Assembly: GCA_964344135.1 (NCBI GenBank) | Contig: CAYFMF010000008.1 | Span: forward strand, 1-50,663 | Direction: 5' to 3' | Origin: Thiopontia sp964344135 | Lineage (GTDB): Bacteria; Pseudomonadota; Gammaproteobacteria; GCF-002020875 | DNA: 50,663 nt | Part shown: piece by piece, positions 18,342-26,805 of the stretch | Numbering within the stretch: the stretch's first letter is position 1 | Layout of the letters: each line of letters starts with the position of its first letter | Notes under the pieces: model-generated | What the model saw: the letters and a program-made list of their open reading frames with translations, nothing else | What the model was told of the DNA's origin: nothing | Databases searched by the model: none | Program-made: the position numbers and the translations under genes

Positions 18342-18994
18342 CGTGTTCCGGAGCGCATCGGGACAAAGCGGACCTGCTCCAGCACCTCCTGCTCATAGCC
18401 ATCCTCAGTACGCACCAGCTCAATCAGCTGCTGCTCCTGGGCCTCCGGACCCACCGGCACAATCATCCTCCCCCCAATCTCCAGCTGGTTGAAGAGGCGG
18501 GTGGGAATCCCGGAGGGTGCCGCAGTAATCAGGATCGCATCAAACGGGGCCTTCTCCTCCCACCCCACATGGCCATCATCCAGCTTCATCTCCACATTGA
18601 GAACGCCCATCTCGGCAAAGCGCTCGCGCGCCTTCATGATCAGTGCACTGATCCGCTCCACGGTATAGACCTGAGAGACCATCTGGGCCAGAATCGCCGT
18701 CTGGTACCCGGATCCGGTTCCGATCTCGAGGACCCGCCTGGGGCGACCGTGACGCATCAGGGCCTGAGTCATCAGCGCCACAATATAGGGCTGCGAGATG
18801 GTCTGGTCATGCCCGATGGGGAGCACCACATCATCATAGGCGCGATGGGCCAGCGCCTCATCCACGAAGAGGTGACGTGGAACGGTACGGATCGCATTCA
18901 GCACCTCCAGATTGGTGATCCCCTGCTGCTCCAGCCGGCTGATCAGCCGCTCCCTCACCCTTGAGGAGCGAAACCCGACGTTATAGCCGTTCAT
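18338..18994 (-). CDS. pcm: Protein-L-isoaspartate O-methyltransferase
   Basis: Repairs aged proteins by methylating isoaspartyl residues with S-adenosylmethionine; 218 residues. The SAM-binding motif VLEIGTGSGYQTA and the substrate-side GHDQTISQPYIVA are clear. Two starts are possible: a GTG at 19003 and an ATG at 18994. I prefer the ATG because it overlaps the surE stop as ATGA and has GGAG 11 bases upstream. surE-pcm-yqaA are joined by two four-base overlaps, so translation is probably coupled. It serves with SurE and RpoS in stationary-phase survival. Confidence 0.96.
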   Translation of the reverse strand: MNGYNVGFRSSRVRERLISRLEQQGITNLEVLNAIRTVPRHLFVDEALAHRAYDDVVLPIGHDQTISQPYIVALMTQALMRHGRPRRVLEIGTGSGYQTAILAQMVSQVYTVERISALIMKARERFAEMGVLNVEMKLDDGHVGWEEKAPFDAILITAAPSGIPTRLFNQLEIGGRMIVPVGPEAQEQQLIELVRTEDGYEQEVLEQVRFVPMRSGTR

Positions 18995-19737
18995 GAGAGC
19001 CACTGCTCCATCCCCTCGATCATCGAGCGCTGTGTCAGATCGGTATGGATCGGAGTTACCGATACCCAGCCACCCTCCACGGCGTGAAAATCGGTCCCCT
19101 CCTCACTGTCCTCCGCCTTGCCGGCGGCACCCACCCAGTAGATATCCTTGCCGCGTGGATCCCTGCCCTTGATCACCGGTTCAGAGCGGTGTCTGCGCCC
19201 AAGGCGCGTCACCCTGAGGCCCCGAATCTCCTCCCAGGGGAGGTCCGGCACATTGATGTTCAGGATCGTATCCCGTGCCAGCGGATGCTGCTCCAGTCGC
19301 TCCAGAATCTCCGCCACGGCAATGGCTGCAGAGCGGAAGTGGTGACACTGCCCCTCCCTGCAGACCAGTGAGACAGCAAGCGCAGGCAGACCGAGAAAAC
19401 GCCCCTCCATCGCCGCCGCAACGGTTCCCGAGTAGAGCACATCATCAGCCATGTTGGCGCCGGCATTGATTCCGGAGATCACAATCTCCGGATCCTCCTC
19501 AAGCAGCCCGGTGAGCGCCAGATGGACACAATCCGTTGGTGTCCCATCGACAGAGTACTCTCCATCCCCATGGGTGAAGAGGTGGAGTGGGTGGTCCAGT
19601 GTCAGTGAGTTACTGGCCCCGCTGCGGTTGCGATCCGGTGCCACAACCACCACCTCAGCCTGCTGCTGCAACTGCTTTCGAAGCACCTGCAGCCCTGCCG
19701 CACGCACTCCGTCATCATTGCTCAATAGAATTCTCAT
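18991..19737 (-). CDS. surE: 5'/3'-nucleotidase SurE
   Basis: Metal-dependent nucleoside monophosphate phosphatase of stationary phase, 248 residues. The metal site is formed by the N-terminal SNDDG pair of aspartates, the serine in RNRSGASNS and the asparagine in SGINAGAN. It is first of surE-pcm-yqaA-nlpD-rpoS. Only 16 bases separate its ATG from the pnp terminator, and no convincing Shine-Dalgarno is seen in them, so its transcription depends on read-through or on a promoter upstream within or before the terminator. Confidence 0.96.
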   Translation of the reverse strand: MRILLSNDDGVRAAGLQVLRKQLQQQAEVVVVAPDRNRSGASNSLTLDHPLHLFTHGDGEYSVDGTPTDCVHLALTGLLEEDPEIVISGINAGANMADDVLYSGTVAAAMEGRFLGLPALAVSLVCREGQCHHFRSAAIAVAEILERLEQHPLARDTILNINVPDLPWEEIRGLRVTRLGRRHRSEPVIKGRDPRGKDIYWVGAAGKAEDSEEGTDFHAVEGGWVSVTPIHTDLTQRSMIEGMEQWLS

Positions 19738-19753
19738 CAGCCGAAGATTCTAC

Positions 19754-19784
19754 AAAAAAAGGGACCCTTCCGGGTCCCTTTTTT
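19754..19784 (-). terminator. Rho-independent terminator of pnp
   Basis: Seven-bp GC-rich stem GGGACCC / GGGTCCC with a TTCC loop (19761-19778), flanked by seven A on the left and six T on the right. On the minus strand this gives a stem followed by a T-run about 35 bp after the pnp stop. The symmetry means it would also work on the plus strand, but no plus-strand gene reads into it. Confidence 0.93.
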
Positions 19785-19814
19785 CGATCGATTGTTCCGA
19801 GAGGAGCAACCCGA

Positions 19815-21902
19815 TCACTCTCCTGCAGCTACGGCCTTCATGCTGAGACGAATTCGTCCCTGACGATCAACCTCAAGCACCTTGACCTGAATGACATCCC
19901 CCTCGCTCAGGTGGTCACCCACCCGCTCGACACGCTCCTCGGAGATCTGGGAGATATGGACCAGGCCATCCTTGCCAGGAAGGATATTGACAAAGGCACC
20001 GAAGTCCATCAGCTTGACCACCTTGCCCTCATAGATCTTGTTGACCTCAACATCGGCAACGATATCGTCGATACGGCGCTTCGCCTCACTGGCCGCCTCG
20101 CCATCGGTTGCAGCAATCTTGACGTTACCGTCATCATCGAGATCGATCTTGACGCCGGTCTCCTCCTGAATGGAGCGAATCACCACCCCACCCTTGCCGA
20201 TCACGTCACGGATCTTGTCCGGATCGATCTTCATCGTCAGGTAACGTGGCGCAAACTCGGAGACCTCATCACGTGGAGCAGAGATTGCCGCGGACATCTC
20301 ACCCAGAATATGGAGACGGGCATCACGTGCCTGGTCCAGCGCAATCTCCATGATCTCACGGGTGATTCCGGTAATCTTGATATCCATCTGCAGTGCAGTG
20401 ATACCCTCCTCGGTACCGGCCACCTTGAAGTCCATGTCGCCCAGATGGTCCTCATCACCGAGGATATCGGTCAGTACCGCAAACTCATCCCCCTCCTTGA
20501 TCAGACCCATCGCAATTCCGGCAACCGGTGCCTTCAGTGGAACGCCCGCATCCATCATCGAGAGGCTGCTGCCACAGACCGAGGCCATGGAGCTGGAGCC
20601 ATTCGACTCGGTAATCTCGGAGACCACACGCAGGGTGTATGGGAACTCGTCTGTGGTTGGAACCACCGCCTGTACACCGCGCTTGGCGAGCTTGCCGTGA
20701 CCCACCTCACGGCGACCCGGGCTGCCAACACGGCCCGTCTCACCCACCGAGAATGGAGGGAAGTTGTACTGCAGCATGAAGGGGTCCTTGAAGCTCCCCT
20801 CCAGCGCATCAATAATCTGTGCATCACGCTCGGTCCCCAGCGTGGTGACCACCAGTGCCTGGGTCTCGCCACGGGTAAAGAGTGCCGATCCATGGGCACG
20901 GGGGAGAACACCGGTCTTCACATAGATGGGACGAACAGTCCTGGTATCACGACCATCAATTCGTGGGTGCCCCTCAAGAATTCGGCTACGGACCGTCTTC
21001 TTCTCCAGCTTGCTTACTGCTCCCTTGACGGTATCGACATCCCACTCGCCCTCTTCAGTGGCCAGTGTCTCGACAATCCGGTCACGTACCTCGCCCATGC
21101 GGCCATAACGCTCCATCTTGTCCGCAATCTGGTAGGCCTCGGTAACCGCCTCGGAACCCTCTGCGGCGACCGCCTCTGCCAGCGCACTATCCTCTTCGGC
21201 AGGCTCCCACTCCCACTGCTGAACATCCAGCTCTGCAACCATCTCATTGATGGCGTTGATCACCACCTGCATCTGCTCGTGACCAAACAGCACCGCACCC
21301 AGCATCACCTCCTCGGAGAGGACGTTGGCCTCGGACTCAACCATCAGTACCGCGTCTGCAGTACCTGCAACACTCAGCTCCAGATCAGAACTCCCTTTCG
21401 CACTGATCGGCGGATTGAGGATATATTCACCATGGCTGTAACCCACACGGGCGGCACCAATCGGCCCCTGGAATGGGACACCAGAGATGGCCAGCGCCGC
21501 CGAGGTACCGATCATCGCCGGGATCTCGGTATCGGTATCCTTGTCTGAGGAGATCACGGTTGCGATCACCTGCACCTCATTCATGAAACCCTTGGGGAAG
21601 AGTGGACGAATGGGGCGATCAATCAGTCGTGAGGTGAGGGTCTCCTTCTCGGTAGGACGCCCCTCTCTGCGGAAGAAGCCGCCCGGAATGATTCCGGCAG
21701 CATAGAATTTTTCCTGATAGTTGACGGTCAGTGGGAAGAAATCGCGCCCCTCACGAGCCTCCTTCTCGGCAACCACAGTCACCAGAAGAACGGTGTCCCC
21801 CATGCTGACCTTGACTGCACCCGATGCCTGGCGGGCAACCTCGCCGGTCTCCAGTGTGACCGTCTGATTTCCATACTCGAAACTCTTGATAATTGGCTTC
21901 AC
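19815..21902 (-). CDS. pnp: Polyribonucleotide nucleotidyltransferase (PNPase)
   Basis: Phosphorolytic 3'-5' exoribonuclease and degradosome partner; 695 residues. Two RNase PH domains (about 12-140 and 320-460) with an alpha-helical linker between them, then a KH domain (about 550-610; MKIDPDKIRDVIGKGG) and an S1 domain (about 620-688; GKVVKLMDFGAFVN). The start is GTG at 21902 with GGGAAGAGAAG upstream. It follows rpsO after 141 bp, as in E. coli, where pnp is autoregulated through its leader; no specific leader hairpin was established here. Confidence 0.97.
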   Translation of the reverse strand: MKPIIKSFEYGNQTVTLETGEVARQASGAVKVSMGDTVLLVTVVAEKEAREGRDFFPLTVNYQEKFYAAGIIPGGFFRREGRPTEKETLTSRLIDRPIRPLFPKGFMNEVQVIATVISSDKDTDTEIPAMIGTSAALAISGVPFQGPIGAARVGYSHGEYILNPPISAKGSSDLELSVAGTADAVLMVESEANVLSEEVMLGAVLFGHEQMQVVINAINEMVAELDVQQWEWEPAEEDSALAEAVAAEGSEAVTEAYQIADKMERYGRMGEVRDRIVETLATEEGEWDVDTVKGAVSKLEKKTVRSRILEGHPRIDGRDTRTVRPIYVKTGVLPRAHGSALFTRGETQALVVTTLGTERDAQIIDALEGSFKDPFMLQYNFPPFSVGETGRVGSPGRREVGHGKLAKRGVQAVVPTTDEFPYTLRVVSEITESNGSSSMASVCGSSLSMMDAGVPLKAPVAGIAMGLIKEGDEFAVLTDILGDEDHLGDMDFKVAGTEEGITALQMDIKITGITREIMEIALDQARDARLHILGEMSAAISAPRDEVSEFAPRYLTMKIDPDKIRDVIGKGGVVIRSIQEETGVKIDLDDDGNVKIAATDGEAASEAKRRIDDIVADVEVNKIYEGKVVKLMDFGAFVNILPGKDGLVHISQISEERVERVGDHLSEGDVIQVKVLEVDRQGRIRLSMKAVAAGE

Positions 21903-22043
21903 GTCTTCTCTTCCCTGACAATAAACATGGAGCAGGGCCCATCCCCACTCCTAACTAGATTGAATAAGTCTGAAACGATACCTCTTTCGATTGCCTCGAC
22001 AGCCTCCCGGAAACGGGGTCTGCAGAGACAGGAGAAACAGTGA

Positions 22044-22313
22044 TTAACGGCGCAGGCCGAGATCTGCAATCAGCTGCGAGTAACGACTGCTGTCGCTCTT
22101 CTTCAGATAATCCAGCAACTTGCGGCGCTTGTTGACCATCTTCAACAGCCCCTGACGGGAGTGATGATCCTTGTTGTGCTCCTTGAAATGGCCGGTCAGA
22201 TCCTGAATGCGTGCGGTAAGCAGCGCAACCTGAACCTCCGGGGAGCCTGTATCACTCTCTCCACGTTGATATTTCTGAACAATCTCACTCTTCTGTTCTG
22301 CACTCACTGACAT
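22044..22313 (-). CDS. rpsO: 30S ribosomal protein S15
   Basis: Small-subunit protein of 89 residues that binds 16S rRNA and organises the central domain. The sequence from MSVSAEQK to the terminal LGLRR is full length, with the HKKDHHSRxGLL-type segment reading HNKDHHSRQGLL. The frame extends further upstream without a plausible start; the ATG at 22313 is preceded by GGAG and AGAG. It is placed between truB and pnp as in E. coli. Confidence 0.97.
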   Translation of the reverse strand: MSVSAEQKSEIVQKYQRGESDTGSPEVQVALLTARIQDLTGHFKEHNKDHHSRQGLLKMVNKRRKLLDYLKKSDSSRYSQLIADLGLRR

Positions 22314-22390
22314 AACTCTATAACTCCAAAACGCCACCCAATCGGGTGACTCAATAAAAACTTCTCTGACCCAAAAACTGAAGGGGCCAT

Positions 22391-22420
22391 ATTTTACTCG
22401 TTGCGGCCGCAACTCCACAA
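22391..22420 (-). promoter_or_regulatory. Candidate rpsO promoter with palindromic spacer
   Basis: On the minus strand a TTGTGG -35 (22415-22420), 18-bp spacer and TAAAAT -10 (22391-22396) stand about 80 bp upstream of rpsO. The spacer contains a perfect 14-bp palindrome GTTGCGGCCGCAAC (22400-22413), which could be an operator. Confidence 0.4.
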
Positions 22421-22453
22421 GAACTATCTGATATTAAAACCCCCAAAACCCCT

Positions 22454-23377
22454 TTAAACCGAGACCAGTCTGCGCGGGGCGACGCGGCCGTCATCCATGA
22501 TCTCGCCAACCCCCATAAAGGCCTCCGCCTCGTCATAGAGCCGCACCCACCCCTCCTCCGGAGCACCGGAGATCTGGACCGGCTGCCCCTGACGGATGTA
22601 GTAGCTGCTGTCTGGATCCAGTGCTACCGAATCATAATCCTCCACCGCGCTATCGAGTGGCAGCAGTTTCTCATCCAGTCCCCGGTTTCCACCACGCTCG
22701 CGGATCGCCTCCAGCTCCTCCAGGGTGAGCAGATCGCTCTCCTCATAGGGGCCGAGTGTGGTCCTGCGTAGTGCAGAGACATGGGCGCCACACCCCAGTA
22801 CCTCACCAATATCCTCTACCAGGGTACGCACATAGGTCCCCTTGGAACAGTGGACACGCAGTGTCATCTTCTCATCCTGAGGATCCAGGCTGACAAACTC
22901 CAGTTCGTAGATTGTCACCTGACGCGGCTCGCGCTCAATCTCAACCCCCTGGTGAGCCAGCTTGTAGAGGGGCTGCCCATTCACCTTGATCGCCGAGTGC
23001 ATCGGCGGGATCTGCTCAATCTCCCCCTTGAACTGCTCCAGTGCCTGACGGATCCGCTCCTCGGTCACCCCCTCAACGGGGCGCTCACTCACCACCTCCC
23101 CCTCGGAGTCACCGGAGCGGGTCACGATACCGAGCTGACACTCCGCCAGATAGCTCTTGTCGGCGTTCAGCAGAAATCCGGAAAACTTGGTCGCCTCTCC
23201 GAGGCAGATAGGCAGAATCCCGGTTGCGATCGGATCCAGACTCCCGGTATGGCCCGCCTTTTTGGCGAAAAAGAGCTGCTTGACCCGCTGCAGCGCACCG
23301 TTGGAGGTGACTCCACCGGGCTTGTCCAGCAGAAGGATCCCGGAGACGTTGCGCCCTTTTCGATTTCTTCTACCCAT
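22454..23377 (-). CDS. truB: tRNA pseudouridine-55 synthase
   Basis: Makes pseudouridine 55 in the T loop of tRNAs; 307 residues. The catalytic aspartate lies in GHTGSLDPIATG, and the KPGGVTSN and CSKGTYVRTL segments are characteristic. The C-terminal region (about 250-305) is a PUA-like domain. The ATG overlaps the rbfA stop as TAATG, so the two are translationally coupled in the usual infB-rbfA-truB series. Confidence 0.97.
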   Translation of the reverse strand: MGRRNRKGRNVSGILLLDKPGGVTSNGALQRVKQLFFAKKAGHTGSLDPIATGILPICLGEATKFSGFLLNADKSYLAECQLGIVTRSGDSEGEVVSERPVEGVTEERIRQALEQFKGEIEQIPPMHSAIKVNGQPLYKLAHQGVEIEREPRQVTIYELEFVSLDPQDEKMTLRVHCSKGTYVRTLVEDIGEVLGCGAHVSALRRTTLGPYEESDLLTLEELEAIRERGGNRGLDEKLLPLDSAVEDYDSVALDPDSSYYIRQGQPVQISGAPEEGWVRLYDEAEAFMGVGEIMDDGRVAPRRLVSV

Positions 23378-23772
23378 TACCCCTCTTCTCCACCACTGGA
23401 ATGGTTGTCCAGCTGGCTCCTGGAAATATCCTCAGCCACAACCTGATCAATCAGCTCCTCCATATGGCTGCCGCGCTCAACCGACTCATCATGCCTGAAG
23501 TGGAGCTGTGGAACGGTTCTCAGGTTCAGACTCTTGCTGAGCCGGGAACGGAGAAATCCGGCCGAGTGCTCCAGCGCCTTCAGCGTCTGCTCAACCGAAC
23601 TGCCCTCACCAAAGAGGGTGAAGTAGACGGTCGCATGAGAAAAGTCGGGGGTCGGCTGCACCGCAGTGATCGTCACCCACCCTACACGTGGATCACGCAC
23701 CTCCCGCTGGATGATCTCACCCAGATCCCGCTTGATCTGCTCGCCAACCCGGCGCGTACGCTCTGATATCAT
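23377..23772 (-). CDS. rbfA: Ribosome-binding factor A
   Basis: KH-like factor for 16S rRNA 5'-end maturation and 30S assembly; 131 residues. The N-terminus MISERTRRVGEQIKRDL and the HxDES-type segment FRHDESVERG are typical. The acidic/polar C-terminal tail (after 115) is not conserved in the family. The ribosome-binding site is weak. It is separated from infB by the GxxExxY cassette, an interruption of a normally adjacent pair. Confidence 0.95.
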   Translation of the reverse strand: MISERTRRVGEQIKRDLGEIIQREVRDPRVGWVTITAVQPTPDFSHATVYFTLFGEGSSVEQTLKALEHSAGFLRSRLSKSLNLRTVPQLHFRHDESVERGSHMEELIDQVVAEDISRSQLDNHSSGGEEG

Positions 23773-23805
23773 TTCTGTTACTGCCTGTTTATTAAAACGT
23801 TTCTC

Positions 23806-23835
23806 ACCACGAAGAGCACAAAGGAGACGCAGGGT
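23806..23835. repeat. Left inverted repeat of the GxxExxY cassette
   Basis: A 30-bp repeat that matches the inverted copy at 24208-24237 at 25 of 30 positions. Its last base (23835) directly abuts the GxxExxY stop codon (23836-23838). It lies 34 bp upstream of the rbfA start region on the minus strand. Confidence 0.85.
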
Positions 23836-24207
23836 CTACAGAACAAACCTCTTAATACCATCCTTCAACCTTGTTACATTGAAATTCATCAACAGGCCAA
23901 CCTTGATATTTGCCAACCTCATATAGGTTAAGAGCTGTGCCTCATGAATTGGAAGCATCCTCTCAACACTCTTTAACCCAATAATCAATTGATCTTCAAC
24001 AAGCAGGTCAACCCTGTAGCCGCAATCCAGTTTTACGCCTTTGTACTCAACAGGTAACGGATACTGCCGTCGAAGTGAAATCCCCGAAAGAGCCATCTCC
24101 CTCACAAGACACTGTTCATAGGTAGATTCAAGCAAACCAGGCCCAAGAGTCTTGTGTACCTCAATGGCACATCCAATGACTCGGCTGGAGAGCTCATCGA
24201 ATTTCAT
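23836..24207 (-). CDS. GxxExxY family protein (PD-(D/E)XK-like)
   Basis: Small protein of 123 residues with the family signature G24-L-L-E27-S-T-Y30 and the HEAQLLTYMRL and GLLMNFN segments. The family is predicted to have a PD-(D/E)XK nuclease-like fold; no function is established. D67 (RVD) and K79 are kept, but the usual ELK reads GLK: position 77 is Gly (GGG codon) in place of Glu, so nuclease activity is doubtful. Its start and stop codons directly touch 30-bp inverted repeats, and the upstream repeat supplies the GGAGG ribosome-binding site. Base composition is visibly more AT-rich than neighbours. I infer a horizontally acquired cassette inserted between infB and rbfA. Confidence 0.9.
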   Translation of the reverse strand: MKFDELSSRVIGCAIEVHKTLGPGLLESTYEQCLVREMALSGISLRRQYPLPVEYKGVKLDCGYRVDLLVEDQLIIGLKSVERMLPIHEAQLLTYMRLANIKVGLLMNFNVTRLKDGIKRFVL

Positions 24208-24237
24208 ACCCTCCGTGCCCTTCGTGCCCTTCGTGGT
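24208..24237. repeat. Right inverted repeat of the GxxExxY cassette
   Basis: Three 9-bp CTTCGTG/CTCCGTG units, inverted relative to 23806-23835. It fills nearly all of the 36-bp infB-GxxExxY gap, ends at the base before the GxxExxY ATG and, read on the minus strand, provides GGAGG four to five bases before that ATG. Confidence 0.85.
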
Positions 24238-24243
24238 TACTCT

Positions 24244-26775
24244 CTACAATTTCCTGGAGACCTCAACCCGCTCGAAGACCTCGATCTGATCCCCTTCGCG
24301 GACATCGTTGTAGTTCTTCACGCCAATGCCGCACTCGGTACCGGCACGAACCTCGCTGACATCATCCTTGAAGCGACGCAGGGATTCGAGCTCACCCTCA
24401 TAGATCACCACGTTGTCACGCAGTACACGGATCGGGTTGTTTCTCTTGACGATGCCCTCAGAGACCATACAGCCTGCAATGGCGCCAAGCTTGGGCGAGC
24501 GGAATACATCGCGCACCTCTGCAAGGCCGATGATCTCCTCCTTGAAGTCTGGAGCGAGCATCCCCTCCATCGCACGTGTCACCTCCTCGATCGCATCGTA
24601 GATCACACTGTAGTAGTGAAGGTCGATTCCCTCGGATTCAATCAGCTTCTTGGAGGCGGCATCGGCACGCACATTGAAGCCGATCACAATCGCATTGGAG
24701 GCGATCGCAAGGTTGGCATCCGACTCATTGATTCCACCCACACCGGAGGAGACCACATTGACCTTCACCTCGTCGGTGGAGAGCTTGTTCATCGCATCAC
24801 TCAGCGCCTCGGCAGAACCATGTACATCGGCCTTGATCAGGATGTTGATGGTAGAGACCTCTCCATCCTGCATCTGCTCAAACATCCGGTCGAGACTCGC
24901 CTGCTTCTGTTGCGCCAGACGGACATCGCGGTATTTGCCCTGACGGAAGTTGGCCACCTCACGCGCCTTGCGCTCATTCGGGACCACAATCGCCTCCTCA
25001 CCCGCCTCTGGCACACCAGAGAGGCCGAGGATCTCCACCGGGGTTGAGGGGCCCGCTTCGGTGAGTTGCGCCCCAAACTCATTCATCATCGCACGCACAC
25101 GACCATACTCACGGCCGGCAAGCAGGATATCCCCCTTGTGGAGGGTGCCGCTCTGGATCATGACTGTGGCCACGGCGCCACGCCCCTTGTCGACCCTGGA
25201 CTCCACTACATTGCCCTTGGCTGGTGCATCACTAACCGCCGTCAGCTCCATCATCTCGGACTGCAGGATAATGGCATCCAGCAGCTCATTAACACCCTCT
25301 CCGGTGTGGGCCGAGACATTGACAAACATCACATCGCCACCCCAATCATCGGGGACCACATCCTTGCTGGCGAGCTCATTCTTCACCCGGTCCGGATCCG
25401 CCTCCGGCTTGTCGATCTTGTTGACAGCAATAATCAGCGGTGCCTCTGCGGCACGCGCATGCTGGATCGCCTCCTCGGTCTGGGGCATCACCCCATCATC
25501 CGCAGCCACCACCAGGATGACAATATCGGTCACCTTGGCACCACGAGCACGCATGGCAGTAAACGCCGCATGTCCCGGCGTATCCAGGAATGCAATCTCC
25601 CCCTTGGGGGTGGTGACCCGATAGGCACCAATATGCTGGGTAATGCCGCCGGCCTCGCCCTTGGTCACCTGGGACTCACGGATATAGTCGAGCAGTGAGG
25701 TCTTGCCGTGATCGACATGACCCATGATGGTGACCACAGGGGCACGCTGCTCCCCCTCATCCTCATCCAGATGGGAGGCCATCAGCTCCTCCTCAATCGC
25801 ATCCTCTTTCATCAGGACCGCCTTGTGGCCCATCTCCTCCACCAGCAGCTCAGCCGTCTCCTGATCGATCATCTGGTTGATGGTGGCCATCGTACCCAGA
25901 TTCATCATCGCCTTGATCAGCTCTGCCGCCTTGATTGACATCTTCTGTGCCAACTCACCAATGGTAATGGTCTCCGGAATCTGTACCTCCAGTACAACCG
26001 GTGCCGTTGGCTTGGTAAAGCCGTGCTCCGTCTCAATCTCGACCCTGGCAGCACGTCTCGCCTTGGCAGACCGCTTTGGCTTTCTGCGCCCGGACTTGCC
26101 CTCCGCAACATGGAGCTCCTTGCGCCCATAGCGGGTTGGCTGTTTCTTTCCGGAACGCTTCTTGTCCGTTGCGCTCTTCTCCTCCTCACGCTTCCTGGTT
26201 GCCGCCTTCTCTGCAACCAGACGCGCCTGCTCATCAAGGATTCTCTTCTCCTCCGCCTCACGCGCCTTGCGCTCCGCCTCCTCTTTCTGGCGACGTTCCG
26301 CCTCCTCGCGTGCACGCTCCTCCTCCTCGCGTTTCTGGATCTGGTGCTTGCGTCGCTCCTCATCCTGCTGCAGACGCTGAAGATCCTCTTCGGCACGCCG
26401 CTCCCGTTCCGCCCTCAGCTTCTCCTCAGCCTCCTTGCTCTGGGCCTCAACCGTGGCCGGATCCAGTGGCTTGTTGATGGTGCGCTTCTTGCGTACCTCG
26501 ACGTTGACACTCTTGCTCCCTGTAGAGCGTGCACCACCCCCAACCTTGAGTGTGGCGGTTGATCTCCTCTTGAGCGTAACCTTCCCCTTTGTGCCGGCCG
26601 ACTTCCCCTCACCATGTGACTGACGCAGGAAGCCAAGCAGCTTCATCTTCTCATCATCAGAGATCTCATCATCGATACTGCTCTTGGAAACCCCTGCATT
26701 GGCAAGCTGTTCAAGCAGGCGATCGGCCGGGATCTTTACGACCTCGGCAAACTGGGCGATTGTAACCTTAGACAT
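24244..26775 (-). CDS. infB: Translation initiation factor IF-2
   Basis: GTPase that brings fMet-tRNA to the 30S subunit; 843 residues. N-terminal IF2N domain (1-52), a long charged Glu/Arg/Lys coiled segment (about 110-245), a second IF2N-type domain (about 265-320), the GTPase with GHVDHGKT at 352-359, DTPGH and NKID, then the C-terminal tRNA-binding domains. It follows nusA after 30 bp. Initiator tRNA, its ligand, is encoded just upstream of rimP in the same gene cluster. Confidence 0.98.
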   Translation of the reverse strand: MSKVTIAQFAEVVKIPADRLLEQLANAGVSKSSIDDEISDDEKMKLLGFLRQSHGEGKSAGTKGKVTLKRRSTATLKVGGGARSTGSKSVNVEVRKKRTINKPLDPATVEAQSKEAEEKLRAERERRAEEDLQRLQQDEERRKHQIQKREEEERAREEAERRQKEEAERKAREAEEKRILDEQARLVAEKAATRKREEEKSATDKKRSGKKQPTRYGRKELHVAEGKSGRRKPKRSAKARRAARVEIETEHGFTKPTAPVVLEVQIPETITIGELAQKMSIKAAELIKAMMNLGTMATINQMIDQETAELLVEEMGHKAVLMKEDAIEEELMASHLDEDEGEQRAPVVTIMGHVDHGKTSLLDYIRESQVTKGEAGGITQHIGAYRVTTPKGEIAFLDTPGHAAFTAMRARGAKVTDIVILVVAADDGVMPQTEEAIQHARAAEAPLIIAVNKIDKPEADPDRVKNELASKDVVPDDWGGDVMFVNVSAHTGEGVNELLDAIILQSEMMELTAVSDAPAKGNVVESRVDKGRGAVATVMIQSGTLHKGDILLAGREYGRVRAMMNEFGAQLTEAGPSTPVEILGLSGVPEAGEEAIVVPNERKAREVANFRQGKYRDVRLAQQKQASLDRMFEQMQDGEVSTINILIKADVHGSAEALSDAMNKLSTDEVKVNVVSSGVGGINESDANLAIASNAIVIGFNVRADAASKKLIESEGIDLHYYSVIYDAIEEVTRAMEGMLAPDFKEEIIGLAEVRDVFRSPKLGAIAGCMVSEGIVKRNNPIRVLRDNVVIYEGELESLRRFKDDVSEVRAGTECGIGVKNYNDVREGDQIEVFERVEVSRKL

Positions 26776-26805
26776 GCTCTTCTCTCCTTACTGCTATCCT
26801 TGCTG

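Noticed and set aside
19587..21548. 653-codon plus-strand open frame opposite pnp
   Set aside because: Antisense shadow produced by the GC-skewed codon use of pnp; no recognisable domain and it crosses the pnp terminator and surE start.
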